Notes: generated by a model not told the origin, from the sequence alone. A DNA stretch of 64,000 nt from Seohaeicola_A nanhaiensis (GCF_042654245.1 NZ_JBHSGI010000005.1:1-64000), one strand, 5' to 3'. Positions 14,255 through 22,885 are shown, counted from the first letter of the stretch. Numbers and translations are program-made.

Positions 14255-16197
14255 CCTCCCTGCCCCTGATCATCGACAGCTTCGCTGGCGGCGGCGGTGC
14301 CAGCACCGGGATCGAGATGGCTCTCGGCCGCAGCCCCGATGTGGCGATCAACCATAACGCCGCAGCGCTGGCCCTGCATGCCGCGAACCATCCGGACACA
14401 CTGCACCTCGATTCGAATATCTGGGAGGTCGACCCCTACGAGGTCGCCGGCGGACGGCATGTCGGGCTGCTCTGGGCCTCGCCGGACTGCAAACACTTCT
14501 CCAAGGCCAAGGGCGGCGCGCCGAAGGACCGGAATATCCGGGACCTCGCGTGGGTCGTGGTCGATTGGGCCGAGAAGGTGAAGCCCGACGTCATCTGCAT
14601 GGAAAACGTCGAGGAATTCCGCACGTGGGGCCCGGTCGGCGAAGACGGCCAGCCGATCAAGGAATTTCAGGGGCAGACCTTTGAGTTGTGGATCAAGCGC
14701 CTGCGCAAGGTCGGATACCGCGTTCAGTTCCGCGAGCTGCGCGGCTGCGACTATGGTGCGGCGACGATCCGCAAGCGGTTCTTCATGGTCGCGCGCCGCG
14801 ACGGTCGACCTATCGTCTGGCCGAAGCCGACGCATGGCGATCCAAACAGCCCGGCCGTGCAGCGCGGCAAGCTCCAGCCGTGGCGCACAGCGGCCGAGTG
14901 CATCGACTGGTCGCTCCCCTGCCCTTCGATCTTCGACTCGAGCGCCGAAATCCTTGCGAAGCATCAGCTGAGGTCAGTTCGCCCGCTGGCCGACAACACG
15001 CTCGCCCGGATCGCGCGCGGGATGGGACGCTACGTGCTGCGTGAGACCAACCCGTTCGTCGTCAACCTGACCCACGGCGCGCGCCTCGAAGATCCGGACG
15101 CGCCGCTGCGGACGATCACCTGCGCCAATCGCGGCGAGAAGGCGGTCGTCGTCCCGACAATTGTCGGCTGCGGCGGCCGCGCAGGCCAGAGCAGGCCGCG
15201 CGGCGGAGACGAACCGTTTGCCACGGTGACGGCCAAGGCCGATGCGTGCATCGCAACCGCAACGCTTGCCCCATCGATCACCAGGTTCAACGGCGGCGCG
15301 ACCGGGCAGGACCTCCGCGAGCCTCTGGCGACGATCACGGCAAACAGCTGGATCAAGAAACCGGGCGGGGCGATGCCGTTGGGGATGATCGCGCCGAGCC
15401 TGATGAGCCTCAAAGGCACCGATAGACGCGCCGGTCCAGCTGATGCGCCGCACCCGACCATCTTGGCAGGCGGCGGACATTCGTCGCTGATCGCGCCGCT
15501 GCTGGTCCAGACAGGATACGGCGAGCGGCACGGCCAGGCCGCGCGCAGCCTCGACCCCTTTGCGCCCCTTGGCACGGTTGTCGCCGGCGGCGTCAAGCAT
15601 GCAGCTGCGGCCGTCTTCCTCGCGCAGCACAACACCGGCGTCACCGGGCACGACGCCCGTGATCCCCTCAGCACCGTCGCCCAGACCGGCAGCCATCAGA
15701 CACCGGTCGCCGCCTTCTTCGCGAAATACTACGGCCAGGGATGCGGGTCTCGAGTCGATGAGCCGCTGCACACTGTCACCGTGCAGGACCGGTTCGGCCA
15801 TGTGCAGATCGCCACCGCCGCGCCACCGTTCACCCCAGACCAGGCAGATCGGGCGCGCCAGGTGGCCGACTTCCTGCGCGCCCATGGCGAGTGGGATGAC
15901 CGGGAATTCGTGACTGCCGAGGTTGAGGGCGACACCTTCGTCGTGGTCGACATCGGGATGCGCATGCTCACACCGCGCGAGCTGTTCAACGCGCAGGGTT
16001 TCCCTGCCGACTATGTGATCGAAGGCGTCTGGGATGAGCGCGGCGGCGACTGGTCGTTCCAGGAATTTCCGAAGCACGTCCAGATTTCATGCTGCGGGAA
16101 CAGCGTTTGCCCGGACGTGGCAGCGGCGCTGGTTGGCGCGAATTGCGGGCACCTGGCCTCAGCAGCTGCACCAGAGAGGGAGACGGCCGATGCTTAG
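14251..16197 (+). CDS. Phage C5-cytosine DNA methyltransferase with seven-repeat insert
   Basis: 648 residues from GTG, coupled to the gene before it. Motif I is FAGGGGAS (11-18), the catalytic loop SPDCKHFS (77-84, Cys80), motif VI MENVEEF (117-123) and motif VIII GAATIRKRFFMVARR (169-183). The closing motifs are LTPRELFNAQGFP (573-585) and CGNSVCPDVAAAL (615-627). Between 270 and 515 lie seven copies of a 33-42-residue unit ending in a D/E/A-P-x-x-T-hydrophobic motif at 284, 321, 357, 399, 438, 471 and 504. This is probably an elongated target-recognition domain. Target unknown. Confidence 0.92.
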   Translation: MTSLPLIIDSFAGGGGASTGIEMALGRSPDVAINHNAAALALHAANHPDTLHLDSNIWEVDPYEVAGGRHVGLLWASPDCKHFSKAKGGAPKDRNIRDLAWVVVDWAEKVKPDVICMENVEEFRTWGPVGEDGQPIKEFQGQTFELWIKRLRKVGYRVQFRELRGCDYGAATIRKRFFMVARRDGRPIVWPKPTHGDPNSPAVQRGKLQPWRTAAECIDWSLPCPSIFDSSAEILAKHQLRSVRPLADNTLARIARGMGRYVLRETNPFVVNLTHGARLEDPDAPLRTITCANRGEKAVVVPTIVGCGGRAGQSRPRGGDEPFATVTAKADACIATATLAPSITRFNGGATGQDLREPLATITANSWIKKPGGAMPLGMIAPSLMSLKGTDRRAGPADAPHPTILAGGGHSSLIAPLLVQTGYGERHGQAARSLDPFAPLGTVVAGGVKHAAAAVFLAQHNTGVTGHDARDPLSTVAQTGSHQTPVAAFFAKYYGQGCGSRVDEPLHTVTVQDRFGHVQIATAAPPFTPDQADRARQVADFLRAHGEWDDREFVTAEVEGDTFVVVDIGMRMLTPRELFNAQGFPADYVIEGVWDERGGDWSFQEFPKHVQISCCGNSVCPDVAAALVGANCGHLASAAAPERETADA

Positions 16198-16213
16198 CCG
16201 CCCCACATTCCCC

Positions 16214-16420
16214 CTACCCGTGCCGGCCGACCCAGCTGCAGGTCACGCCCTGCACCGCCGCCTTCACGCCGCAGGCCGTGCAGCGCGTCCGCACCAACAG
16301 GTCGCACAAGGTCTCCAGATGCGGATGTGCCACCAGGACATCCCGCACGTAGACCGGCGCGCTGTAACCGCACGCGCAGTAAATCCAGACCATGTCGTCT
16401 TTCATGAGGGCGAGGCGCAT
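16214..16420 (-). CDS. Small cysteine-rich, zinc-ribbon-like protein in antisense orientation
   Basis: 68 residues from the ATG at 16420 (16447 or 16405 are alternatives; no strong ribosome site). CACG near residues 17-20 and CTACG near 47-51 form a probable zinc knuckle, with YVRDVLVAHPHLETL between. It lies on the minus strand between two plus-strand genes, in a 299-bp gap. It may be an independently expressed regulator. It could also be chance, but the codon pattern and paired cysteines favour a gene. Confidence 0.5.
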   Translation of the reverse strand: MRLALMKDDMVWIYCACGYSAPVYVRDVLVAHPHLETLCDLLVRTRCTACGVKAAVQGVTCSWVGRHG

Positions 16421-16496
16421 GGCGTAGCCCGGCTTATAGCGGAACATGTCGTGAACATACGCCGCCCGAAGGCGACAGCAAGAGCAGGAGTTTCCA

Positions 16497-17561
16497 ATGG
16501 CTGACAAGACCGAAATCGGCTGGACCGACGCGACATGGCAACCGGTCACCGGGTGCCGGGTAGTCACGCCAGGCTGCACGAACTGCTACGCGATGAAGCT
16601 GGCCGGCACCCGCCTGCAGCACCACCCATCGCGGGCCGGGCTGACCCGTGACAGCCGGTCAGGACCGGTGTGGACGGGAGAGGTGCGTTTCAACGAGAAG
16701 TGGATCGATCAGCCGCTGCGCTGGAAGCGCCCGCGCCGGATATTCGTCTGCGCGCATGGTGACCTCTTCGCCGAGGGCGTGCCAGACGAGTGGATCGACC
16801 AGGTTTTCGCCGTCATGGCGCTGGCGTCACAGCACACGTTTCAGGTGCTGACCAAGCGGGCAGATCGGATGAGGGCCTACATGAACGACATTCATGGCGA
16901 TGAGGACAGGTGCCGTGACATCATCGAGGCTAGCCGCAAGGCAGGGGCGCTGCTGGGCGATTTACCGCTCCTTCGCGATAGCCTGGTGAAGCTGCCTCTC
17001 CCCAACGTCTGGCTTGGGGTCAGCGTCGAGGACCAGGCGCGCGCCGACCAGAGAATCCCTGATCTGCTGGCAACCCCGGCAGCGGTGCGGTTCGCGAGCG
17101 TCGAGCCGATGCTGGGACCGGTCAACCTATTGATCACCGATGCGCGCGGGCACGACATCTCAGCCTTGCGCGGCATCGCCTGCGATCCGACAGACCCAGA
17201 GATGGCAGATGACTACTACCGCACTGAAAAGCTCGACTGGATCATCTGCGGCGGCGAGAGCGGGCCCGGTGCGCGGCCGATGCACCCGGATTGGGCGCGC
17301 TCCCTCCGCGACCAGTGCGCGGCCGCCGGCGTGCCGTTCTTCTTCAAGCAGTGGGGGCGATGGTTTCCCGCCCCCGATCGAAACCCCGCAACTTTCGAAG
17401 GCTTGATGCGGCTCGACGGTTATCGAGCTTCGCATCAAGAGCACCAGCGCCAAAGGCTAAGCCGCGAAATTTCGCAAGAGTGGCAGCCGCTATTGATGGC
17501 GGGAAAGAAGACCGCAGGCCGGCTGCTCGACGGGGCTCTGCATGACGGGATGCCGGCATGA
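16497..17561 (+). CDS. Phage Gp37/Gp68 family protein (DUF5131)
   Basis: 354 residues. The start EIGWTDATWQPVTGC and the cysteine cluster CRVVTPGCTNCYAMKL (20-35) are hallmarks of DUF5131. Later features are WTGEVRFNEKW, a VCAHGDLFAEGVPDEWID segment (84-101), FQVLTKRADRM, PNVWLGVSVEDQ, and a late WIICGGESGPGARPMHPDWAR. The closely spaced cysteines suggest an iron-sulfur site like radical-SAM relatives. The substrate in phages is not established. AGGAG sits before the start. Confidence 0.9.
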   Translation: MADKTEIGWTDATWQPVTGCRVVTPGCTNCYAMKLAGTRLQHHPSRAGLTRDSRSGPVWTGEVRFNEKWIDQPLRWKRPRRIFVCAHGDLFAEGVPDEWIDQVFAVMALASQHTFQVLTKRADRMRAYMNDIHGDEDRCRDIIEASRKAGALLGDLPLLRDSLVKLPLPNVWLGVSVEDQARADQRIPDLLATPAAVRFASVEPMLGPVNLLITDARGHDISALRGIACDPTDPEMADDYYRTEKLDWIICGGESGPGARPMHPDWARSLRDQCAAAGVPFFFKQWGRWFPAPDRNPATFEGLMRLDGYRASHQEHQRQRLSREISQEWQPLLMAGKKTAGRLLDGALHDGMPA

Positions 17562-17878
17562 AAGACCGCCGCGCCACGCCCCGACTGAGCCCGCCATCGA
17601 AGATCGGCGGGACGTTCACAGTCCAGCTCTCCGAGTCGGACTACCGCCTGTTCTATGAGATCGTCATGACCAGGGGCGCGTCAGGCGCAGAGGCAATGCG
17701 GCAGCTGATCCGAGAGGAAGCCGGGCGAGCTCATTTCGAGGTCGATGCTGTCCTGAATTATTCCGAGCTCAGGGCGCAGGCCTCACGCTGCCCGTGCCGG
17801 GGCTCCGACGAATTGTGCCCGTGCCAAAACAGTCCGGACCGAACGACACTACGCGACAGGTCGAGGCAGCAGCCATGA
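17558..17878 (+). CDS. Phage protein with RHH-like segment and C-terminal cysteines
   Basis: 106 residues, coupled by ATGA to both neighbours. Residues 18-55 (GGTFTVQLSESDYRLFYEIVMTRGASGAEAMRQLI pattern) have a short beta strand then two helices, as in ribbon-helix-helix proteins. The C-terminal half has CPCRGSDELCPC, a possible metal site. No exact family is recognised. Confidence 0.6.
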   Translation: MKDRRATPRLSPPSKIGGTFTVQLSESDYRLFYEIVMTRGASGAEAMRQLIREEAGRAHFEVDAVLNYSELRAQASRCPCRGSDELCPCQNSPDRTTLRDRSRQQP

Positions 17879-18339
17879 ACCAAACGAGCCAGCGCGAACC
17901 CTATTGCCCGACAAACGAGGAAGAGTGGCGGGATACATGGGAAATGCTCTGCGGCCACTGCGCCCATCACCTCAACTGCCCCATCGTTGACGCGATGATA
18001 GAACACACGGCAGGCGGTTCATGGCCAGAAGGCGGATGGACCAGCGATCCCGGTGGTGGCGTCACTTGCCTCAGCTACGCGCCACACCAGCAGCAACCGC
18101 AGCTTAGCCGACAGCAGCTGCGCCGGCTTTCCAGAATGAACCCGGCCACCCTGCCCCCGGTCTGCGGCGGATGCGCCGCGACGAAAGGCACCGAGGCCAG
18201 CCAATGCCTGCACACCCGGCGTGACTTCGAAGTGTCCGTTAGAGACCGCCGCCAGTTCCTTTGCCACGAGCGACCAGGCTATTGCGGCGGCTGGGTCCGA
18301 GCTGTTCTCGCCAGAGCAGGAAAGCGAGTGCAGGAATGA
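17875..18339 (+). CDS. Cysteine-rich phage protein, probable zinc binder
   Basis: 154 residues from the ATG at 17875 (ATGA overlap). Several cysteine pairs suggest zinc binding: LCGHCAHHLNCP near 25-36, CGGCAATKGTEASQCLH near 97-113, and CHERPGYCGGW near 130-140. There is no membrane segment. It lies in the same coupled chain as the DUF4031 gene. Function unknown. Confidence 0.6.
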   Translation: MNQTSQREPYCPTNEEEWRDTWEMLCGHCAHHLNCPIVDAMIEHTAGGSWPEGGWTSDPGGGVTCLSYAPHQQQPQLSRQQLRRLSRMNPATLPPVCGGCAATKGTEASQCLHTRRDFEVSVRDRRQFLCHERPGYCGGWVRAVLARAGKRVQE

Positions 18340-18608
18340 CCGTCTACGTCGACGACATGCAGGCCCCGTTCGGCCGAATGAAGATGTGCCACATGGTGGC
18401 CGACACCACGGCTGAGCTGCTGGAGATGGCCGACAGGATCGGCGTGGCCAGCCGCTGGATCCAGAAGGCCGGCACCGCTCATGAACACTTCGACATTGCC
18501 ATGAGCAAGCGCCGCCTGGCCGTCGCTGCCGGCGCGGTGGAGATCGATCGCCGCCAGCTGGCCAGAATTCTTCGCGCAAAGCAGGAGGAAAGAGCCGGAA
18601 ATGGCTGA
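18336..18608 (+). CDS. DUF4031 family protein
   Basis: 90 residues. The sequence matches the DUF4031 pattern closely: TVYVDDMQAPFGRMKMCHM at the start, then ADTTAELLEMADRIGV, RWIQKAGTAHEHFDI and an R-L-A-ending helix. The family is small, occurs in phages and actinobacteria, and has no established reaction. A GAGGAAAG ribosome site for the next gene lies inside its 3' end. Confidence 0.85.
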   Translation: MTVYVDDMQAPFGRMKMCHMVADTTAELLEMADRIGVASRWIQKAGTAHEHFDIAMSKRRLAVAAGAVEIDRRQLARILRAKQEERAGNG

Positions 18609-18954
18609 GGTCAAAGAACTCTTGCGGATCGAGGCCGCTGCCGAAATGCTCGGCGTGCCCGTAGAATCGCTGCGCAACGCCGCGGACCGACACGGCAAGA
18701 CCATCCGGATCGGGCGGGCCGTGCGCCTGCACCCCGACGACATCAAGGAGCTGCTCGACCTATGCCGCGTCGAAACAAAGGCCCCCGTCTCCACTGGCGC
18801 GCCGGCCGCGGCGTCTGGGAAATCCGCGACGCCGGCGATCTCCGGATTTCAACTGGCTTCGGGCGCGGCCAGGAAGCTGAAGCAGAAGCCGCACTCGAGG
18901 TCTACCTCGCCAGCAAAAGGCTCAAGAGTGGTCCCGTTCCGCCAGAAGAACTGA
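18601..18954 (+). CDS. Excisionase-like helix-turn-helix protein
   Basis: 117 residues, overlapping the DUF4031 gene by 8 bp. Residues 8-50 form a MerR/excisionase-type HTH (RIEAAAEMLGVPVESLRNAADRHG, then TIRIGRAVRLHPDDI), which inserts next to phage attachment sites. The Ala/Lys/Ser-rich C-terminal half reads out of frame through the first 193 bp of the integrase gene. The two proteins are therefore encoded in an unusually long overlap unless the functional excisionase is shorter. Confidence 0.7.
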   Translation: MAEVKELLRIEAAAEMLGVPVESLRNAADRHGKTIRIGRAVRLHPDDIKELLDLCRVETKAPVSTGAPAAASGKSATPAISGFQLASGAARKLKQKPHSRSTSPAKGSRVVPFRQKN

Positions 18955-19862
18955 CTGTCGGTCAGGTCCTCGCGCTCTACGCCGACGAGAAAGCGGTTGG
19001 ATTTGCCGCTCCGGACCGGGTCGGCTACGCGATCGATGCACTGGCCGGCTTCTGGGGCAACGATGCCGTGTCCGAAGTGAAGGCCTCCCGATGCCGCGAA
19101 TACGTCACATGGCGAGGTGTGTCGGCCTCGACCGTCCGGCGCGAGCTGGGCGTGCTGCAGGCGGCACTACGGCATTGCGCCAGGGAAAGCTACCTGACGG
19201 CAGCGCCAGAGGTCTGGCGCCCGCAGGAATCGCCGCCGGTGGACCGCTGGCTGACCCGGCAGGAAGTGGCATGGCTGCTCCGCGCCGCCCGGCAGCTGCG
19301 CAAGGATGGTCGTCACCTGGCCGACTTCATTCTGTGCGGCGTCTACACCGGCAGCCGCAAGGCCACGATCCTCGGGCTGCAGATCGATCAGCCGAGCGTC
19401 ACGGGGGGCTACATCGACACTCGCCAGGGCGTTCTCTACCGCCGCCCGGCCGACAAGCGCGAGACAAAGAAGCGCCAGCGCCCCGCGCGTCTGCCGGCGA
19501 AGTATCTCGCCCACGTTCAGCGCCAGGCGCGGCGCGGGCGACGCTTTGTGGTGCAGGATGATGCGGGCAACCGCGTTGGCGACATCCGGAAAGGGTGGGT
19601 CCGAGCTGTCGAGCTGGCGGCCGAGCTGGCCGCGAAGAAGGAAATTGAGCTGGACCTGACTCAGATCACCGGTGGCGCCAGAAAGCCGATTACCCCGCAT
19701 GTGCTGAAGCACACATCGATCACATGGGCGCTCCAGCGCGGCGCGGAGATATGGGATGCCGCGGGGCTTTTCTCCACCTCGGCCGAGACGATCGAAAGGG
19801 TCTACGGCCACCACTCACCGAAGCACCAGGAATCAGCAGTGAGGGCGCTGAACAGGAAATAA
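18762..19862 (+). CDS. Tyrosine site-specific integrase
   Basis: 366 residues. An N-terminal arm-binding-like part (RISTGFGRGQEAEAEAALEVYLA), a core-binding domain (about 64-150) and a catalytic domain follow. Visible catalytic residues are Arg199 (TGSRKATILGL), basic residues at 235-238, His313 and Tyr348 (ETIERVYGHH). Lys316 stands where most family members have Arg (HVLKHT instead of HxLRHT). The gene ends 85 bp from the tRNA-Arg 3' end, its probable integration site. Confidence 0.92.
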   Translation: MPRRNKGPRLHWRAGRGVWEIRDAGDLRISTGFGRGQEAEAEAALEVYLASKRLKSGPVPPEELTVGQVLALYADEKAVGFAAPDRVGYAIDALAGFWGNDAVSEVKASRCREYVTWRGVSASTVRRELGVLQAALRHCARESYLTAAPEVWRPQESPPVDRWLTRQEVAWLLRAARQLRKDGRHLADFILCGVYTGSRKATILGLQIDQPSVTGGYIDTRQGVLYRRPADKRETKKRQRPARLPAKYLAHVQRQARRGRRFVVQDDAGNRVGDIRKGWVRAVELAAELAAKKEIELDLTQITGGARKPITPHVLKHTSITWALQRGAEIWDAAGLFSTSAETIERVYGHHSPKHQESAVRALNRK

Positions 19863-19863
19863 C

Positions 19864-19882
19864 CGGACCATATCCGGACCAA
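19864..19882 (+). repeat. Paired CCGGACCA direct repeats beside the attachment site
   Basis: CCGGACCA occurs at 19864-19871 and 19875-19882, 11 bp apart (one helical turn), between the integrase stop and the tRNA. The spacing is what would be expected of arm-type integrase or excisionase binding sites, but no protein-binding evidence is available. Confidence 0.4.
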
Positions 19883-19947
19883 AGGCCGGGCCAAGACGAA
19901 AAGCCCGGATCCACACATCAAACTATGGAGTAAAATCAAATGGTTAA

Positions 19948-20024
<77 letters not shown>

Positions 20025-20142
20025 CGGTGACGGCGCGTATAGGATAAAGGCGGCACCGCCGCAATCGGAAATGCGCAGGCCGATTCCGCTTGGCCGGGTC
20101 GGGAAAGCCGTGCCAAATGCGCGGGCCCCGAAGGAGAGGCGC

Positions 20143-21630
20143 ATGATGTCACGTCCCGTCCCGCTCTGGCTGCTGCTGGTCCTGCAAACGACCGTGTCGG
20201 CGGCGTCGCTGGTAGTCGAGATCGTGGCCGGCCGGATGCTCGCGCCCCATGTCGGCATGTCGCTTTACACATGGACCAGCGTGATCGCGGTGGTTCTGGC
20301 AGGCTTCAGCGCCGGGCACTGGTGGGGCGGCCTGCTGGCGGACCGTCCAGCCCATCGCGCCCTGTCGGCCACCGGTGCGGCCCTGCTGGGCGGGGCGGCC
20401 ACGACCTCAGTCTCTGCCGCGCTACTGGCCGCCATCGCCGGCCCCGTTCTGGCAGGTGTCGGCCATCCGGTCTGGGGAATCGCCGCACTGGCGTCGCTGG
20501 TCTTCTTCCTGCCCTCCTTCTTTGCCGGCGTCCCCGCACCCGTGTTGGCCAGGCTCGCCGCGGACGATCCGGCGCGCGCCGGCCGGGCCCTGGGTGCGAT
20601 TTTCGCGGCCGGCGCACTGGGCGCCATCGCCGGAACCCTGCTTGCCGGCTTCCTGTTCATCTCCTGGCTTGGCACCGCATGGACGCTGGCGGCGGTGACG
20701 CTCACCTATGGCGGCGCCGCGGTAATCTGCCTGTGGCTCGCCCGGGCGCGCGGGCTTTTCTGGGCCGGTGGCGCGACGCTCGCGCTGACTGCGGTTGCGC
20801 TTCTGACTCAGTCGCCCTGCACACGCGAAAGCCGCTACTTCTGCATCCGCACCGTCGATATCTCCGCCGATCCCGCCAATCCGGTGCGGCTGATGGTGAT
20901 CGACCACCTGGGCCACGGCATCAGCGCGCAAAGCCAGCCGACGGCGATGTTCACCGAACATGCGGCGATGCTGGACGCACTGGCGCGGCTGCGCGCACCG
21001 CAGCCCTTTTCCAGCTTTTTCATCGGTGGCGGATCCTATTCGGTGCCGCGCGCCTTTGCCATGCGGGGCACCGGTCCGGTCACCGTGGCCGAAATCGACC
21101 CCGAGGTGACCGAGATCGCCGCGCGCGACTTCTGGTTCGATCCGGGGACCGCCACGGTATTGCACGAGGACGCCCGGCGCGCGCTGCTTACCCGGCCGGA
21201 GGCACACTTTGACATCGTGATCGGCGACGCCTTCACCGATGTGGCGGTGCCCTCGCATCTGGTCACGCGCGAGTTCTTCTCTCTGGTAAAAGACCGCCTC
21301 ACTCCCGGCGGCAGCTATCTGATGAACGTCATCGATTACGAAGACCGCCTGCACGCGCTCGGCGCGCTGATCGCGACTCTGCGCGAGGTATTTCCCGTGG
21401 TAGAGGTCTGGACCCGCGCCGCCCGGCCCGAGCCCGGCGCGCGGCTGGTCTTTGTGCTGGTGGCCGGGGATCACCCGACCGCCGCCCCGACAATCACCGT
21501 CGCCGCGCCTGATACCGAGACATTCGGCGCCATGTCCGATCGCTGGGTAAACGCGGTCGCGCAAGCCTCGGGCCTGGTACTGAGCGACGATTTCGCGCCC
21601 ATTGACCGCCTGATGGGACGGCCCGACTAA
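20143..21630 (+). CDS. Membrane-anchored spermidine synthase-like fusion protein
   Basis: 495 residues from the ATG at 20143 (AAGGAGAG upstream). The N-terminal half (1-225) has about seven hydrophobic helices, including LLLVLQTTVSAASLVVEIVAG and GALGAIAGTLLAGFLF. The C-terminal half is a spermidine-synthase/SAM-fold domain with FFIGGGSYSVP, a VAEIDPEVTEIA acidic strand and FDIVIGDAFTD. This is the 'fused MFS/spermidine synthase' architecture; the true product is not established. It converges with the acyl-CoA dehydrogenase gene, overlapping by 4 bp. Confidence 0.85.
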   Translation: MMSRPVPLWLLLVLQTTVSAASLVVEIVAGRMLAPHVGMSLYTWTSVIAVVLAGFSAGHWWGGLLADRPAHRALSATGAALLGGAATTSVSAALLAAIAGPVLAGVGHPVWGIAALASLVFFLPSFFAGVPAPVLARLAADDPARAGRALGAIFAAGALGAIAGTLLAGFLFISWLGTAWTLAAVTLTYGGAAVICLWLARARGLFWAGGATLALTAVALLTQSPCTRESRYFCIRTVDISADPANPVRLMVIDHLGHGISAQSQPTAMFTEHAAMLDALARLRAPQPFSSFFIGGGSYSVPRAFAMRGTGPVTVAEIDPEVTEIAARDFWFDPGTATVLHEDARRALLTRPEAHFDIVIGDAFTDVAVPSHLVTREFFSLVKDRLTPGGSYLMNVIDYEDRLHALGALIATLREVFPVVEVWTRAARPEPGARLVFVLVAGDHPTAAPTITVAAPDTETFGAMSDRWVNAVAQASGLVLSDDFAPIDRLMGRPD

Positions 21631-22772
21631 AGCCGCTTGGCCACTTCCTCCAGCATCACTTCGGTTGCGCCGCCGCCCACCGCCTGCACGCGGACGTCCC
21701 GCGCCATGCGTTCGATGGCCATGCCGCGCATCAGGCCCGAGCCGCCGTGGAATTGCTGGCAGTCGTAGACCACTTCGTTCACCAGCTCGCCGCACAGCGC
21801 CTTGATCATCGAAACCTCGCGCACCACGTCCTCGCCGTCGGCGTCCCGCTTCGCCACCGCATAGATGAACTGCCGCGCCGCCGCGACACGCGCCGAAAGC
21901 ATTGCCATGCGCTGCCGGATCGCCTGTTTCTGCCAGAGTGGCGCGCCAAAGGCCTGGCGGGTCTTCACATGTTCCAGCGTCAGATCCAGCGCCGCCTGCG
22001 CCTCTCCCATCGCCATGGCGCCGATCACCAGCCGCTCGTTTTGGAAGTTGCGCATGATCGCATAGAACCCGCGACCCTCTTCGCCCAGAATGTTGGCCGC
22101 AGGCACCTCGCAGTCCTCGAAGACCAGTTCCGCCGTGTCGGACGACCGCCAACCATGCTTGTCCAGCTGCGTCGCGACCTTCAGCCCTTGGGTTCCCTTT
22201 TCGACCAGGAACATCGTGACGTTCTTGCCCGGCATGTCCTCGGGCCCGGTCTTGGCCGCGACACAGTAAAGATCGGCCAGCACGCCATTGGTGATGAACA
22301 TCTTGGACCCGTTCAGCACGAAGGTGTCGCCGCGCCGACGGGCCGTGGTGCGGATACCTTTCACGTCCGATCCCGCCCCCGGTTCAGTGATCGCCACGGC
22401 GCAGATGGTTTCGCCAGAAATCACGCCCGGCATATGCGCATCGCGCTGCGCCGCCGAGCCGGCGTTGAACAGATGCACCGAGGCCATGTCGGTGTGCACC
22501 AGCGCGGTGATCGCGACGCCGCCATAAGTCGATCGGCCCAGTTTCTCGGCCAGCACCACCGTCGCACGCGTGTCCATGCCGGCGCCACCATATTGCTCGG
22601 GATAGCGGATGCCGAAGAAGCCCAACTCGCCCATCCGGCGCAACACGGCGCGCGGGACATGGCCATCCTCTTCCCAGGCATCCGCCTGCGGCTTGATCTC
22701 TTCCTCGACGAAACGGCGCACCTGATCGCGCAGCATCTCGTGCTCTTCCTCCAGGAACAATACCGACGACAT
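21627..22772 (-). CDS. Acyl-CoA dehydrogenase
   Basis: 381 residues from the ATG at 22772 (GGGAGG upstream), the usual family length. Typical features are an N-terminal helical domain (VRRFVEEEIKP), the FAD-binding loop CAVAITEPGAGSDVKG, the FVLNGSKMFITNG segment and the C-terminal QFHGGSGLMRG motif. These enzymes oxidise acyl-CoA thioesters at the alpha-beta bond, passing electrons to ETF. Substrate chain length is not predictable here. Confidence 0.92.
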   Translation of the reverse strand: MSSVLFLEEEHEMLRDQVRRFVEEEIKPQADAWEEDGHVPRAVLRRMGELGFFGIRYPEQYGGAGMDTRATVVLAEKLGRSTYGGVAITALVHTDMASVHLFNAGSAAQRDAHMPGVISGETICAVAITEPGAGSDVKGIRTTARRRGDTFVLNGSKMFITNGVLADLYCVAAKTGPEDMPGKNVTMFLVEKGTQGLKVATQLDKHGWRSSDTAELVFEDCEVPAANILGEEGRGFYAIMRNFQNERLVIGAMAMGEAQAALDLTLEHVKTRQAFGAPLWQKQAIRQRMAMLSARVAAARQFIYAVAKRDADGEDVVREVSMIKALCGELVNEVVYDCQQFHGGSGLMRGMAIERMARDVRVQAVGGGATEVMLEEVAKRL

Positions 22773-22885
22773 GAAACCTCCCCTGTTCATCCGCTGCGAG
22801 CCTGCGGGCAATACCGTCCGGGCGCAAGGCCGCTGGTGGCCCGCGTCGACCGGGGCTATGCAGGAGCATGGAAGGGAGAGTGCCG

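Larger units (their letters stand above)
1..19947. mobile_element. Lambdoid-style prophage, integrase-side portion (left end outside window)
   Basis: Terminase genes, CI/Cro-like repressors, replication-type genes, phage methyltransferases, an excisionase-like gene and a tyrosine integrase lie together next to the 3' end of a tRNA-Arg gene. Two divergent operons leave a central immunity region near 9.6 kb, as in lambda. The minus-strand operon reads toward packaging genes that continue past position 1; the plus-strand operon ends with the integrase. Head, tail and lysis genes are not in the window, so completeness cannot be judged. The right boundary is inferred from the integrase and tRNA; no left att copy is visible. 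Confidence 0.93.

Noticed and set aside
19887..19909. Hairpin CCGGGC/GCCCGG after the integrase, considered as terminator
   Set aside because: The 6-bp stem is not followed by a T-tract on either strand, so a terminator call is not supported.
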